Made by a program: the position numbers and the translations under genes. This document shows positions 1 to 8,048 of a DNA stretch of 12,870 bases, piece by piece. How positions within the stretch are numbered: the first letter of the stretch is position 1; each line of letters begins with the position of its first letter. Source of the DNA: Leptospiraceae bacterium (lineage in GTDB: Bacteria > Spirochaetota > Leptospiria > Turneriellales > Turneriellaceae); NCBI GenBank assembly GCA_025057195.1, contig JANWWX010000015.1:1-12870 (forward strand), in the 5' to 3' direction. The notes under the pieces were generated by a model. That model was not told where the DNA came from, ran no database searches, and was given only the letters and a program-made list of their open reading frames with translations.

Positions 1-3000
1 ACGGCACCATTGATGTGGTTTAGTTCGGCAGCTGTCAGCCGCAGCCCGCTATCCTGCGGCAATAGGGATATAGCATCTTCGGCATAAAATATCGCCTCAT
101 CGTAATGGCGTTGTTTGCGCATCCGGTTGATGCTATCGCGATAAAATTCCCTGATAGATTTTGCCTTGTTGGTGGCATCCGTCTGCAAAGAGAGATTGCC
201 GGTAAGCAGTGCAGGGCTTGTCCCTTGGCCAGAGTATTGCGGGTCAAGATATTGTGCGATTTTCGCCTGTGCAGCACGGCGCGTATCCAGCGTGTGCAAG
301 ACTTGGCCTACTCCCATTGCCGAGAAACAGAGATCCACCGCGGTAGCAAAATAAAACTCATCGTTTTTTTGCCAATTGCCACGCACTTGCCGAGAGACGA
401 TGGCATAGTTGGGATGGAGACGCATGGAGAACAGTGCACCAGGGGTGACCGGGCTATTGTCGGTAACCACGCTCTTTTTGATCAGATCCGCTTCGTAATC
501 GATGATGTTGCGGTGGATGCCCAGTTGGGTTAGCTCCGCAGCGGACCGCACGCGTTCCACCTGCGGCATGGTTGGGTAGTCCACCTCGTTGCCACCGCCC
601 AAACCTAAAAATCCAGCGGGCTTAACCAATTGCAAAAGGTTACGCCGTGCTGGTGCCTGGTTACGGGCAAAGCCAATTGCCGCAACAAGCGAGGTGCTCA
701 CACGGGATTGTCCCGCTATGGCGGCGCGCACAGAATTGTCCCACAGCTGCTCGTGCAATATAATTGTCGCTGCCGGATGCTGCTTTAGAAAGGCAGCAAG
801 CTGTTCAGCCAGCGGTTTTTCTGCCTCGGCAAGGTATAGCTCATAGGCGGTGCGCTGGTTACGCCCGGCACCAATTTTGGCATAAATAAAGGCAGTTATG
901 CCCTGAACCCGCAGCGCATAGAGGATGCCCTCGCGTGCTAGTGTGCTGAAGTCTTTTTCGCCAAAGCCCGTTTTGAACAGGGCTTCGTAGGCGTAACCAC
1001 TGCCGTCGCTTTGCACAAGCTGGTTGCGCAGCTTTGTGGCCTCGGTGTCCAGATTCTGGAGTTCCTTTTCCAGAGTTTGCGCGTTCTGGCGTTGCAGGCG
1101 AGCGGCCCGGATGCGTTGTGCCAAAACTTCTCGTTGCTCCTCTACGACCTGCAGGCGTGACAGGATTTCGGCTTTGGGGCCGCCCAGGCGCAGCTCTTGG
1201 AAATAGAGCTGGGCAGCCAGCGCCTGCCGCTTGCTATCTTCGATGCGCATCGCCTCTGGGTAATTGCGTGTCTGGACTGCGCGTTGGATTAAAACCTGGC
1301 ACAGTTTTTCGAAAAGTTCACTGTTGTTGCGCAGGAAAACAGGATGGTCAATGAAGTAGCGGAATAACTTCTCGTATGGCGTGAGCGCCAATTTTTGTTC
1401 CATGCCAGCGTTTTCATACACACGGTAAATGCGGTAACTAGCCAGGGTATATTCCAATTGCGCCGCAAACTCCTGGCTGCGTTCCTGGACTGCCTGCAGC
1501 TCAGCGATTGCCTCCTCGGCCAGCCCCATCTGCTGCAGGATCCGAGCACGGTTCATTGCGAGTTTTAGCCGCAATGAATTGTTTTTTAAATCTGGCTCAT
1601 AAACCGGTTCTACCTCCGTTAGGGTCTCTCGGGTGAAACCGCGGAAATAGCGCAATGCAGAACGGAAGCGCTGGAAAGCCTGTTGTTTGCGGTTGAAATA
1701 AACCGCAAAATCTTCTGAAGGAGAGGGATTAAGCGACTCGGCAAAATCCTGCAGCTCAGCCAGGTGTGCTTCATAGAGGGCACGGAAAAAAAGCAAAGGC
1801 TGCAATTCGCGCATGGTGCGTTCCCGGATTTTACGCGCATCCTCCTCTGTCAGGTCAGGTTTTGCCGGATCCTTTTTCTCACGGATTTCTTCCCGCGCTG
1901 CTTTGATGCGTGCGGTGACGGTATTTTCGGCAAATTCGGCGAGCTCTTGGGAATAACGGCGGGCGAGGCGGATCTTTTCCCGGACAGGTTGCTCTTCGCT
2001 TTCGAGTTGGCGCAGCTTGCACAACTCTGCATTACGCCGCATCAGCATTGCCACACTGGCATTTTTCTCTTTTTCTGCCTGCTCCATGGCCGTTTCATAA
2101 AGCCTGCGCGCATTGTCCCACGAGCGCATGGCAAATTCGAGTTCGGCCTGACGGCTAATCGCTGTGCGCAGTGTTTCGCGGCCATGGCGTGTCTTGTCCT
2201 TCTTGGCATACTCGACCAATTTGGCCAGCGCCGCCGATGCCTCGTGCAGCAATCCCTTGCGGCGGTAAATGTCTGCTCGGATGGAATAGAGAAGCTGGTA
2301 GCGGTTGACCGTCGGCAGCTCAAACGCCAACTGGTTTTCGCCAATGTAAAGATCATCGTATGGGATGCGGTAGATCAGCCCGAGAAGCCAGGTCCAGGGC
2401 TCATAGACCCAAAACCACTTGATCCGGATTTTGAACTTCGGGATAGGGATTTCTGGCTCTTTTTTGAGCAGCTCTTCCGCTTTTTGTGTTTCCTCTAGCG
2501 CAGCGCTATAATTACCCTGGCGCAGGTAAAGCCGTGCCAATTCGAGGTGCAGCATCGAGGCAGGAGAATCGTCAGCCGTCTCGTGGCGTTCGGCCAGGAT
2601 CCGCTGGATCCAAGCAATGGCCTGTGCGAGTTCCTGCGCGTATTCGCTATTGAGAGCCAAGATTTTATAAACAATCTCGCGGCGTTTTTGGTTGGTGCGC
2701 TGCGTTTCGGCGTTGACCCCAGCGATCGGATAGCGCGCGTTGAGGTTATTTTCGACAAAGCGCAGGTAATAAGCGGCTTTATCGTACTTTCCAGAAAAAT
2801 AGAGTGTGCGACCATAGTGGTAATAAAACATCATCTCTTGTTCGGGAGTTTCGAACTGGAAGTCAGGCACCCCTTTTTTGTCCAGGATCGCTGCGTAGTG
2901 TTCCTCAGCCTGCGCATAGTTATTCAATAGGTAGTAGTTATTGGCGATATTGAGGTGGAAGCTATTTTTGACCCGCCGTGACGCCCCAGCGGCAAAAAGG

Positions 3001-5822
3001 CTGAGCGTCTTTTGGTAAAGCCGGATGTTTTTTTCAAAAAGGTAGTCGGGAAAATACTTTTGGTAGAGCGATTCGAAAATCTCGCGGTCTTTTTTTCCCG
3101 TGCTTTGGTCGAGTATCACCTCACGCTTTTCGTCAATGAATTGGTAGATCCAGCCGAGCATCATGTACGCATCGGCAAAGCGCGGGTTAGCAAAAAAGCA
3201 CCAGTTGAGATCGACTTCGGCTAAACGGAAATGCTCCAACACCTCGCGCTTGGCTGAGCGGGTAAGCTTTTCTGCCTCGGCGGCCAGATGCCGGCTGATG
3301 CCCAGTTGTGCGCGTAGGAAACCGCGGCCAAAGATGAATTCTCCCACAAGATAGCGCCGGGCAAAATCGATCCGCTCGTCATAAAAACGCATGATGTCGC
3401 GCAGGAGTTTTTCATCTTGTGCAGCAGCGCGCAACGCGATCTGGTCGAGGCTGAGCGCATGGTCCAAAAGCTCGCGGGCAGTGGCGTCGTCGGTCAGCCG
3501 GTTGGCGTATGCCGAAAGGTAGAGTTCCAGCAGAGCCTGGTATTGTGCGGCAGCGGTGCGGTCATCGCCGCGCGCACGTGCCTGTACCGCGCGTTCGCTA
3601 TAAAAGCGACCGATACGCTGCATGGTTGCGCGCGCGCTTTCGGGGAGTTCGCTGTCGCGGTAACCGGTAACCGCTGAAGCATAGATCGCAATGGCGGCTT
3701 CTGCTCCCTCACGGACCTCCGCCACCTGTGCCAAGGCAACCGCACTATGGTAGTGGAATAAGCTTCCCTCTGGGGAAAGCTTTTGCGCCTTTTCAGCATC
3801 GGCTTTTGCCTTTTCGTATTGCTCCTGGCGCAGCTTGGCGCGGGCGGAGGCAAGGTAAAACAGGGCATGCGCTTGGGGGTATTTTTTGACCGGAAAACCA
3901 GCCAGGAATTCCGCTTGTGCCGTGCTGTTGCCTGAGGCAATCTGCCTTTCAAAAAACTGGAGTAAGAAGTGTTCTGCTTTGCGCCGGATGTGTGGCCGCA
4001 CCGTAAAAGGCGGTTTTTTACTGCTAAGCCCATATTCCGCAAGGAGTTTTAGCTCCGGCTCTGAAGCCACAAGATAGAGCAGTTCGGCGGCCGGCAGTGT
4101 GGTTGAGTTGAGCACCCCATTTTCGTAAAGCAGCTCGTCCAACGCCAAGTACTGCGGGTTGGTGCGCACAATTTTGGCGATGACCTCGCAGGCCTCTTGG
4201 TAGCGTCCCTGCCGGATGTGGTGGCGCGCTTGCGCATGCCGGATAAAAGATAGGATTGCGCGGTAATCGTCACTGCCGTCGCGGAAATGATCCCAAATCC
4301 TTTTCTGGCGCAAGATCTCCTCAAAATAATTTTCCGGACTTTCAGTGGCTGCCAGGGGGGGCAAGTTGGCAATCCCACGCAAATCGACCAGCTCTGGATC
4401 CAACGTGGCCAGGTCGTTGAGTAAACGAAAAACCGCCAGCTCATCGGGATCTGCCGTGGCAAAGTAATCCTGCAGATCGCGGGCTGATTTTGCATCGTAG
4501 CGCGCACGGAGCAGTGCCGCGAGCGCATCATAGACCACAAGGTCTGGGGAAGAGGCAAATGCAGAAGGAAGTTGTTCCAGAGCCATCAGCACCCGTGGCA
4601 GCTTTTCCTTTTTTTTCGATTGGGCAATCAGGTGCTGTGCTTGCTGGCGGATATCCGGTTTGACCGGCTCAGCTCCCGAGAGCGGGATGAAGCCCACGTT
4701 GATGTCTTCCCCCACCACTTGCGCAAGCAGCACGCTACCGCCGATGAAATTACTCACCCTTGAATCGAAAAGGTTTTCAGATGCAGGCGTCAGTGGCACG
4801 AAATCATCGTCAGCTACGGTGCTTTCATCTAACTCTTCCGGCGTGTGCCTGCCCGGCAGAGCAAAGCCACCCTCCTCAGGGTAGATGCGGATGATCTGGC
4901 CTGCATCTTTTCGGTCAATATGGCCATCACCATTGCTGTCGCGCGCCACACGCGTCAGGATGATGCTTTCCCCGTCTGGTGCATAGCTGGGGTAAAAATC
5001 GAGGGCACGGCCGGAAGTCAAACGGCGTGTCTTGCCAGTGGCGATTTCGACTTCATAGACTGCGCCGAGCGAATTTGGGTCTTCGTAAGAGATATAAACT
5101 ATGCGCTTGCCATCGGGTGAAAACGAAGGCATCACACCACCGCGCTCAGTGATACGGCGTTTGTCTTGCGGGTTGTCCACTGGCATGATCCAGATATTCT
5201 GTAGTGCCCCGGCTCCGGCGCCCAACTCGTCAGCCTTCTGTGGGTCGAGGTCACTACTCCAGGCAATCCACTTGCCGTCGGGCGACCAAGTCGGGTTGGC
5301 GTCACGGGCACGGATGCGCTGCTTTTCGCTATTGGTCAAATTTTTTGGCTTGGCCGCAAAAAGGCCCTCTTCGGGTTTACGGTTTTCACGGTAGCGCTCG
5401 ATGATCTTTGCCGGATTTACCTTGAGCAGCATGATGTCGCCATCTGGATCGAGCTCGTCATCCGTATAGACTAAATATTTGCCGTCTGGGCTGATCGTAG
5501 GCTCGCGCTGGTTGGTCACAGTGCTAATGATGGGCACGGGAAAAACATCGCTCAGATCGCGCACATAGATGTCGTAGTTGCCGGCGGCATTCGAAGAGTA
5601 GTAAAGATATTTCTGGTCGCGGGAGATCGAGCCGCCATATGATTCCCCGCGTTCGATGGTGATAGGGATCACTCCGCCGTCACCACGCTGGTAGCGATCG
5701 GCGTAAACATTCTGGTAGCTGAAGCGTGCTTCTTCGCGCACGCTACGCCCTGCACAATCGAGCGTGGCAAACGCTGCCACCATGGCAGCTGCGACGAACC
5801 GCTGTCTGGACCGCAGGATCAC
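1..5822 (-). CDS. Giant secreted PD40/TolB-like propeller + TPR solenoid + degenerate CHAT-like protein (3' end outside window)
   Basis: One frame is open from a GTG at 5822 to position 1 with no stop, giving 1,940 visible residues; the C-terminus lies outside the window. Residues 1-25 look like a signal peptide (basic start, then an Ala/Val/Phe core) with a Cys at 23. The -1 Asp is poor for a lipobox, so lipidation is uncertain. Residues about 40-370 hold PD40/TolB-type propeller motifs: SPDGK near 111, 180 and 234, APDG near 281, and a divergent copy near 62-75. An EF-hand/dockerin-like loop sits at 295-306. Residues about 390-1540 are helical with TPR-like units, for example near 652-684, 961-978, 1003-1026 and 1098. 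A coiled coil at about 1548-1600 precedes a CHAT-like region (about 1604-1850) lacking the expected Cys, then another TPR-like helix pair. The GTG overlaps the upstream stop (GTGA); its Shine-Dalgarno is weak (GGA at 5827-5829), so coupling is likely. Probable role: periplasmic or outer-membrane protein scaffold. Function unknown. Confidence 0.85.
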   Translation of the reverse strand, partial: MILRSRQRFVAAAMVAAFATLDCAGRSVREEARFSYQNVYADRYQRGDGGVIPITIERGESYGGSISRDQKYLYYSSNAAGNYDIYVRDLSDVFPVPIISTVTNQREPTISPDGKYLVYTDDELDPDGDIMLLKVNPAKIIERYRENRKPEEGLFAAKPKNLTNSEKQRIRARDANPTWSPDGKWIAWSSDLDPQKADELGAGAGALQNIWIMPVDNPQDKRRITERGGVMPSFSPDGKRIVYISYEDPNSLGAVYEVEIATGKTRRLTSGRALDFYPSYAPDGESIILTRVARDSNGDGHIDRKDAGQIIRIYPEEGGFALPGRHTPEELDESTVADDDFVPLTPASENLFDSRVSNFIGGSVLLAQVVGEDINVGFIPLSGAEPVKPDIRQQAQHLIAQSKKKEKLPRVLMALEQLPSAFASSPDLVVYDALAALLRARYDAKSARDLQDYFATADPDELAVFRLLNDLATLDPELVDLRGIANLPPLAATESPENYFEEILRQKRIWDHFRDGSDDYRAILSFIRHAQARHHIRQGRYQEACEVIAKIVRTNPQYLALDELLYENGVLNSTTLPAAELLYLVASEPELKLLAEYGLSSKKPPFTVRPHIRRKAEHFLLQFFERQIASGNSTAQAEFLAGFPVKKYPQAHALFYLASARAKLRQEQYEKAKADAEKAQKLSPEGSLFHYHSAVALAQVAEVREGAEAAIAIYASAVTGYRDSELPESARATMQRIGRFYSERAVQARARGDDRTAAAQYQALLELYLSAYANRLTDDATARELLDHALSLDQIALRAAAQDEKLLRDIMRFYDERIDFARRYLVGEFIFGRGFLRAQLGISRHLAAEAEKLTRSAKREVLEHFRLAEVDLNWCFFANPRFADAYMMLGWIYQFIDEKREVILDQSTGKKDREIFESLYQKYFPDYLFEKNIRLYQKTLSLFAAGASRRVKNSFHLNIANNYYLLNNYAQAEEHYAAILDKKGVPDFQFETPEQEMMFYYHYGRTLYFSGKYDKAAYYLRFVENNLNARYPIAGVNAETQRTNQKRREIVYKILALNSEYAQELAQAIAWIQRILAERHETADDSPASMLHLELARLYLRQGNYSAALEETQKAEELLKKEPEIPIPKFKIRIKWFWVYEPWTWLLGLIYRIPYDDLYIGENQLAFELPTVNRYQLLYSIRADIYRRKGLLHEASAALAKLVEYAKKDKTRHGRETLRTAISRQAELEFAMRSWDNARRLYETAMEQAEKEKNASVAMLMRRNAELCKLRQLESEEQPVREKIRLARRYSQELAEFAENTVTARIKAAREEIREKKDPAKPDLTEEDARKIRERTMRELQPLLFFRALYEAHLAELQDFAESLNPSPSEDFAVYFNRKQQAFQRFRSALRYFRGFTRETLTEVEPVYEPDLKNNSLRLKLAMNRARILQQMGLAEEAIAELQAVQERSQEFAAQLEYTLASYRIYRVYENAGMEQKLALTPYEKLFRYFIDHPVFLRNNSELFEKLCQVLIQRAVQTRNYPEAMRIEDSKRQALAAQLYFQELRLGGPKAEILSRLQVVEEQREVLAQRIRAARLQRQNAQTLEKELQNLDTEATKLRNQLVQSDGSGYAYEALFKTGFGEKDFSTLAREGILYALRVQGITAFIYAKIGAGRNQRTAYELYLAEAEKPLAEQLAAFLKQHPAATIILHEQLWDNSVRAAIAGQSRVSTSLVAAIGFARNQAPARRNLLQLVKPAGFLGLGGGNEVDYPTMPQVERVRSAAELTQLGIHRNIIDYEADLIKKSVVTDNSPVTPGALFSMRLHPNYAIVSRQVRGNWQKNDEFYFATAVDLCFSAMGVGQVLHTLDTRRAAQAKIAQYLDPQYSGQGTSPALLTGNLSLQTDATNKAKSIREFYRDSINRMRKQRHYDEAIFYAEDAISLLPQDSGLRLTAAELNHINGA

Positions 5823-6553
5823 TGGATCCGGAATTCCTGTGTCGCTAAGACCTCGCCGCCTGGAGCCAGCACATGCACCCGAAAGCGGCCAGGATGGTCA
5901 AAGTTTTCTTTTTGGAATTGCGTGGTGAAATAGCGCCAAGTGGCACGCACGCTACCTTCGATTTGGGCAACTGTTTCCTCTTTCAAAACATTGCCAGGGT
6001 CAGCATAGACCTCGGTCAGCCGCGCTATAATCTTGTCGTAGCCCAACCGGCCACCAGACGCAAAAAAGACATAAAGGGTTTTGTTTTTCGGGAAAGTGAG
6101 ATTGCCGGTATTCAAGTTTTTGACCATCGCTTCTTCGATCGGTGCATTGGAGAGATAGATCGTTGGCTTGCTGCTGCCTGCAAAAAAGGTATAATAGCCC
6201 AAAAGCAGGACTAATAGCACCAGGACTACCCATGGCACGAATTTTTTCCAGCGGGGCGGTTCTTCCTCCCCACCAAAGGCAGTGGGTGGCGCCTGCTCGC
6301 CCGCAGTCAATCTCTTCAACCGGCTTTCCATCACGTTGCCTGCTTCCCTGTCTGCGTTTTGCTCCGGCAAGCGCTTTTTTTGTTCTTGTTTAGCTTCTTC
6401 ATGCGTGGCATCATCCTCTGCGGTGGTGTTAGGGTCATCGCTGGCCTGCGCGCGTGCCATGTCGCTGACAAAGTCGCCCAGCGTGTCAGAGGGATTTTTT
6501 CCGAGTTGGTCAGCAATTGCCTTGCGAAAAAGTTCTCGCCGCGACTTTTTCAC
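5819..6553 (-). CDS. Single-pass (bitopic) membrane protein of unknown function, linked to ParA
   Basis: I do not recognise this 244-residue protein. Residues 2-11 are strongly basic (K2, K3, R5, R6, R10, K11) and begin a short predicted helix. Residues about 36-100 are charged, Gln/Glu/Pro-rich and probably disordered. A single membrane helix spans about 105-125, preceded by R-W-K-K, which predicts an N-inside, C-outside topology. Residues about 126-244 should form a small periplasmic domain, and their strand-rich pattern is typical of a beta fold. The GTG start overlaps the parA stop by 4 nt and has a good Shine-Dalgarno (GGAG at 6561-6564, 7-nt spacer); the stop overlaps the next start by 4 nt. 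The gene is therefore very probably translated together with both neighbours. Topology and position suggest a connector between the cytosolic ParA and the secreted giant protein; this is inference. Confidence 0.85.
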   Translation of the reverse strand: MKKSRRELFRKAIADQLGKNPSDTLGDFVSDMARAQASDDPNTTAEDDATHEEAKQEQKKRLPEQNADREAGNVMESRLKRLTAGEQAPPTAFGGEEEPPRWKKFVPWVVLVLLVLLLGYYTFFAGSSKPTIYLSNAPIEEAMVKNLNTGNLTFPKNKTLYVFFASGGRLGYDKIIARLTEVYADPGNVLKEETVAQIEGSVRATWRYFTTQFQKENFDHPGRFRVHVLAPGGEVLATQEFRIQ

Positions 6554-7326
6554 ACACGATCTCCGATCAAGACTTCGAGTTCGCCAGCGAGTGCTGCATA
6601 CGCCTGCGCCACCTTGTTGTGGGGAGCATAGTCATGGATATCCTGTCGTAACAGGTGCGCTTCTTCAACGGCGACTGAGCGCGGGATAGTCGTCTTGAAA
6701 AGCGGCAAGATTTTTTCTATCTCAGGCAGCATCGCCTGTGATAGTGTGGTGCGCGCATCGTGCAAAGTCAAAAAACCGCCCGCAATTTTTAGTGTAGCAT
6801 TGTAGCGGCGATTTACAGTGTCCACAGCGTTGCGGATGGTTTGAATCCCGTCCACAGAAAATTTGGAAATCTGCAATGGAATCAAAAGATAGTCAGCTGC
6901 CACCATCGCGTTGATGGTGACAACCGAAAGTGAGGGCGGGCAGTCGAGCAGGATTATGCTGAATTCGCGCCGCAACACCTGCAGCGCATCGCCCAAGCGG
7001 AAAAAGCCGTCGAGCGCACCCGAAAGCTGTGGTTCGATTTCGACCAAGTGCAGACTGGCCGGAATGAAAAACAAGTTGGCAAGTGTGGTGGGGAAAAGCA
7101 GCTCGCTACGCGGAGGCTGGCCCTGGAACAAACTAAATACCGTGCGCTCAGCCGGGATGTCGCTTGTTCCAAGGACGATTGCTGTGGCGTTGCGCTGCGA
7201 GTCGAGGTCGATTAACAATACTCGGCGCGCCGGATTGCGCCGGGCGAGGGCATGCGCCAGCGCCAGCGCAGAGGTCGTCTTGGCCACCCCACCTTTCTGG
7301 TTGGTAATAGAAAATACTACCGCCAG
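6550..7326 (-). CDS. parA: ParA/Soj/MinD-family ATPase (orphan, no ParB adjacent)
   Basis: A 258-residue P-loop ATPase of the ParA family, a group that positions DNA or protein cargo by ATP-dependent binding and release of nucleoid or membrane. From a CTG start at 7326 the protein begins A-V-V-F-S-I-T-N-Q-K-G-G-V-A-K-T-T: the deviant Walker A is residues 11-18 with signature Lys11. A D-L-D-S-Q segment lies at 40-44 (usual D-x-D-P-Q, so Pro is replaced by Ser), and Walker B with D-C-P-P-S follows at 128-132. The C-terminal half has the usual H-D-A-R-T-T-L-S and H-N-K-V-A-Q-A-Y regions. There is no ATG, GTG or TTG between the upstream in-frame stop (7366-7368) and the GTG inside the P-loop. The CTG has AGGAG 7 nt upstream and gives the normal N-terminus. 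No parB or parS is visible, so chromosome partitioning is not implied; the next two genes overlap it and are the likely partners. Confidence 0.9.
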   Translation of the reverse strand: MAVVFSITNQKGGVAKTTSALALAHALARRNPARRVLLIDLDSQRNATAIVLGTSDIPAERTVFSLFQGQPPRSELLFPTTLANLFFIPASLHLVEIEPQLSGALDGFFRLGDALQVLRREFSIILLDCPPSLSVVTINAMVAADYLLIPLQISKFSVDGIQTIRNAVDTVNRRYNATLKIAGGFLTLHDARTTLSQAMLPEIEKILPLFKTTIPRSVAVEEAHLLRQDIHDYAPHNKVAQAYAALAGELEVLIGDRV

Positions 7327-7333
7327 ATCTTGG

Positions 7334-7338
7334 CTCCT
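7334..7338 (-). promoter_or_regulatory. Shine-Dalgarno AGGAG setting a CTG start for parA
   Basis: On the minus strand AGGAG lies 7 nt upstream of the CTG at 7326-7324. It lies in the 39-nt gap after the transaldolase stop and is the only strong ribosome-binding site there. This decides the non-canonical start, because the only downstream standard start (GTG at 7287) would delete half of the P-loop. Confidence 0.7.
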
Positions 7339-7365
7339 GCGCTGGCTTTTTCGGTCTTTGGCAGA

Positions 7366-8013
7366 CTATTCCCAGCGGAACTTTTTGGCATCGTTGAGGA
7401 AAATTTCCAGTCCCTTGTCGGTGAGTGGGTGCCGCACCAGCTGGTTGAATACACTGAACGGGATGGTGGCGACGTCGGCCCCGACAAGGGCTGCCTGCTT
7501 GAGGTGGATGGGATGGCGGATGCTGGCAGCGAGGATTTTGGTCTTGTAGCCATAGTTGTCATAGATGCGGCGGATTTCTTCGATGACATCCATGCCCTCG
7601 CTGCTGATGTCGTCGAGCCTACCGATGAATGGTGAGATGTAAGTCGCGCCGGCTTTTGCCGCCAGTAGCGCCTGTGTCGCGCTGAAGCAAAGTGTCACGT
7701 TGGTGCGGATGCCTTCGGCGCTGAAGATTTTAACAGCCTTTAGCCCTTCTGGGATCAGCGGCACTTTGATCACCACGTTTTTGGCCAGTGCTGCCAGTTC
7801 CCGCCCTTCTTTGAGAATCCCTTCTTTGTCGGTCGCCACCACCTCGGCCGAAACAGGACCTGGTACGATTTCGCAGATTTCTTCTATTACCGTTTTGAAC
7901 GGCTTTCCGGTCTTTGCCACCAGCGAAGGGTTGGTCGTCACTCCGTCAAGGATGCCGAGTTCTTGTGCCGCCCGGATTTCCGCAATGTCGGCAGTGTCGA
8001 TGAAGAATTCCAT
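7366..8013 (-). CDS. tal: Short-form transaldolase (TalC/fructose-6-phosphate-aldolase-like subfamily)
   Basis: A 215-residue class I aldolase-type TIM barrel. Transaldolase moves a dihydroxyacetone unit between sugar phosphates in the non-oxidative pentose phosphate pathway, in the cytosol. The protein opens with M-E-F-F-I-D-T-A-D, followed by V-T-T-N-P-S-L at 25-31. The Schiff-base lysine is K83 in V-V-I-K-V-P, followed by P-E-G-L-K-A. Further conserved blocks are T-N-V-T-L-C-F-S and Y-I-S-P-F-I-G-R. The length fits the short subfamily of about 215-220 residues, not the 320-residue TalB type. I chose ATG 8013 because homologues begin there; an in-frame TTG at 8046 would add 11 unconserved residues. 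No clear Shine-Dalgarno precedes the ATG. Transaldolase and fructose-6-phosphate aldolase activity cannot be told apart safely from sequence alone. It is the first gene of the minus-strand cluster, 39 nt upstream of parA. Confidence 0.93.
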   Translation of the reverse strand: MEFFIDTADIAEIRAAQELGILDGVTTNPSLVAKTGKPFKTVIEEICEIVPGPVSAEVVATDKEGILKEGRELAALAKNVVIKVPLIPEGLKAVKIFSAEGIRTNVTLCFSATQALLAAKAGATYISPFIGRLDDISSEGMDVIEEIRRIYDNYGYKTKILAASIRHPIHLKQAALVGADVATIPFSVFNQLVRHPLTDKGLEIFLNDAKKFRWE

Positions 8014-8048
8014 AAGGCCATGTGCTGTATTTTGCCGCCGCGTCAAGA

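Noticed and set aside
1764..2498. 244-codon plus-strand open frame
   Set aside because: It lies wholly antisense inside the TPR part of the giant gene. Its translation is Cys/Phe/Leu-rich with no recognisable domain, as expected of a complementary-frame shadow.
5754..5822. Giant protein as a canonical lipoprotein
   Set aside because: Cys23 follows the hydrophobic core, but the residues before it (A-T-L-D) do not fit the lipobox. I keep only a signal-peptide call.
6550..7287. parA starting at the GTG at 7287
   Set aside because: This start would remove K-G-G of the Walker A motif and the first beta strand; the CTG at 7326 with AGGAG restores both.
6911..7549. 212-codon plus-strand open frame
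   Set aside because: It runs antisense across the end of transaldolase and the start of parA, both clearly real by motif. Its Ser/Arg-rich translation resembles nothing.
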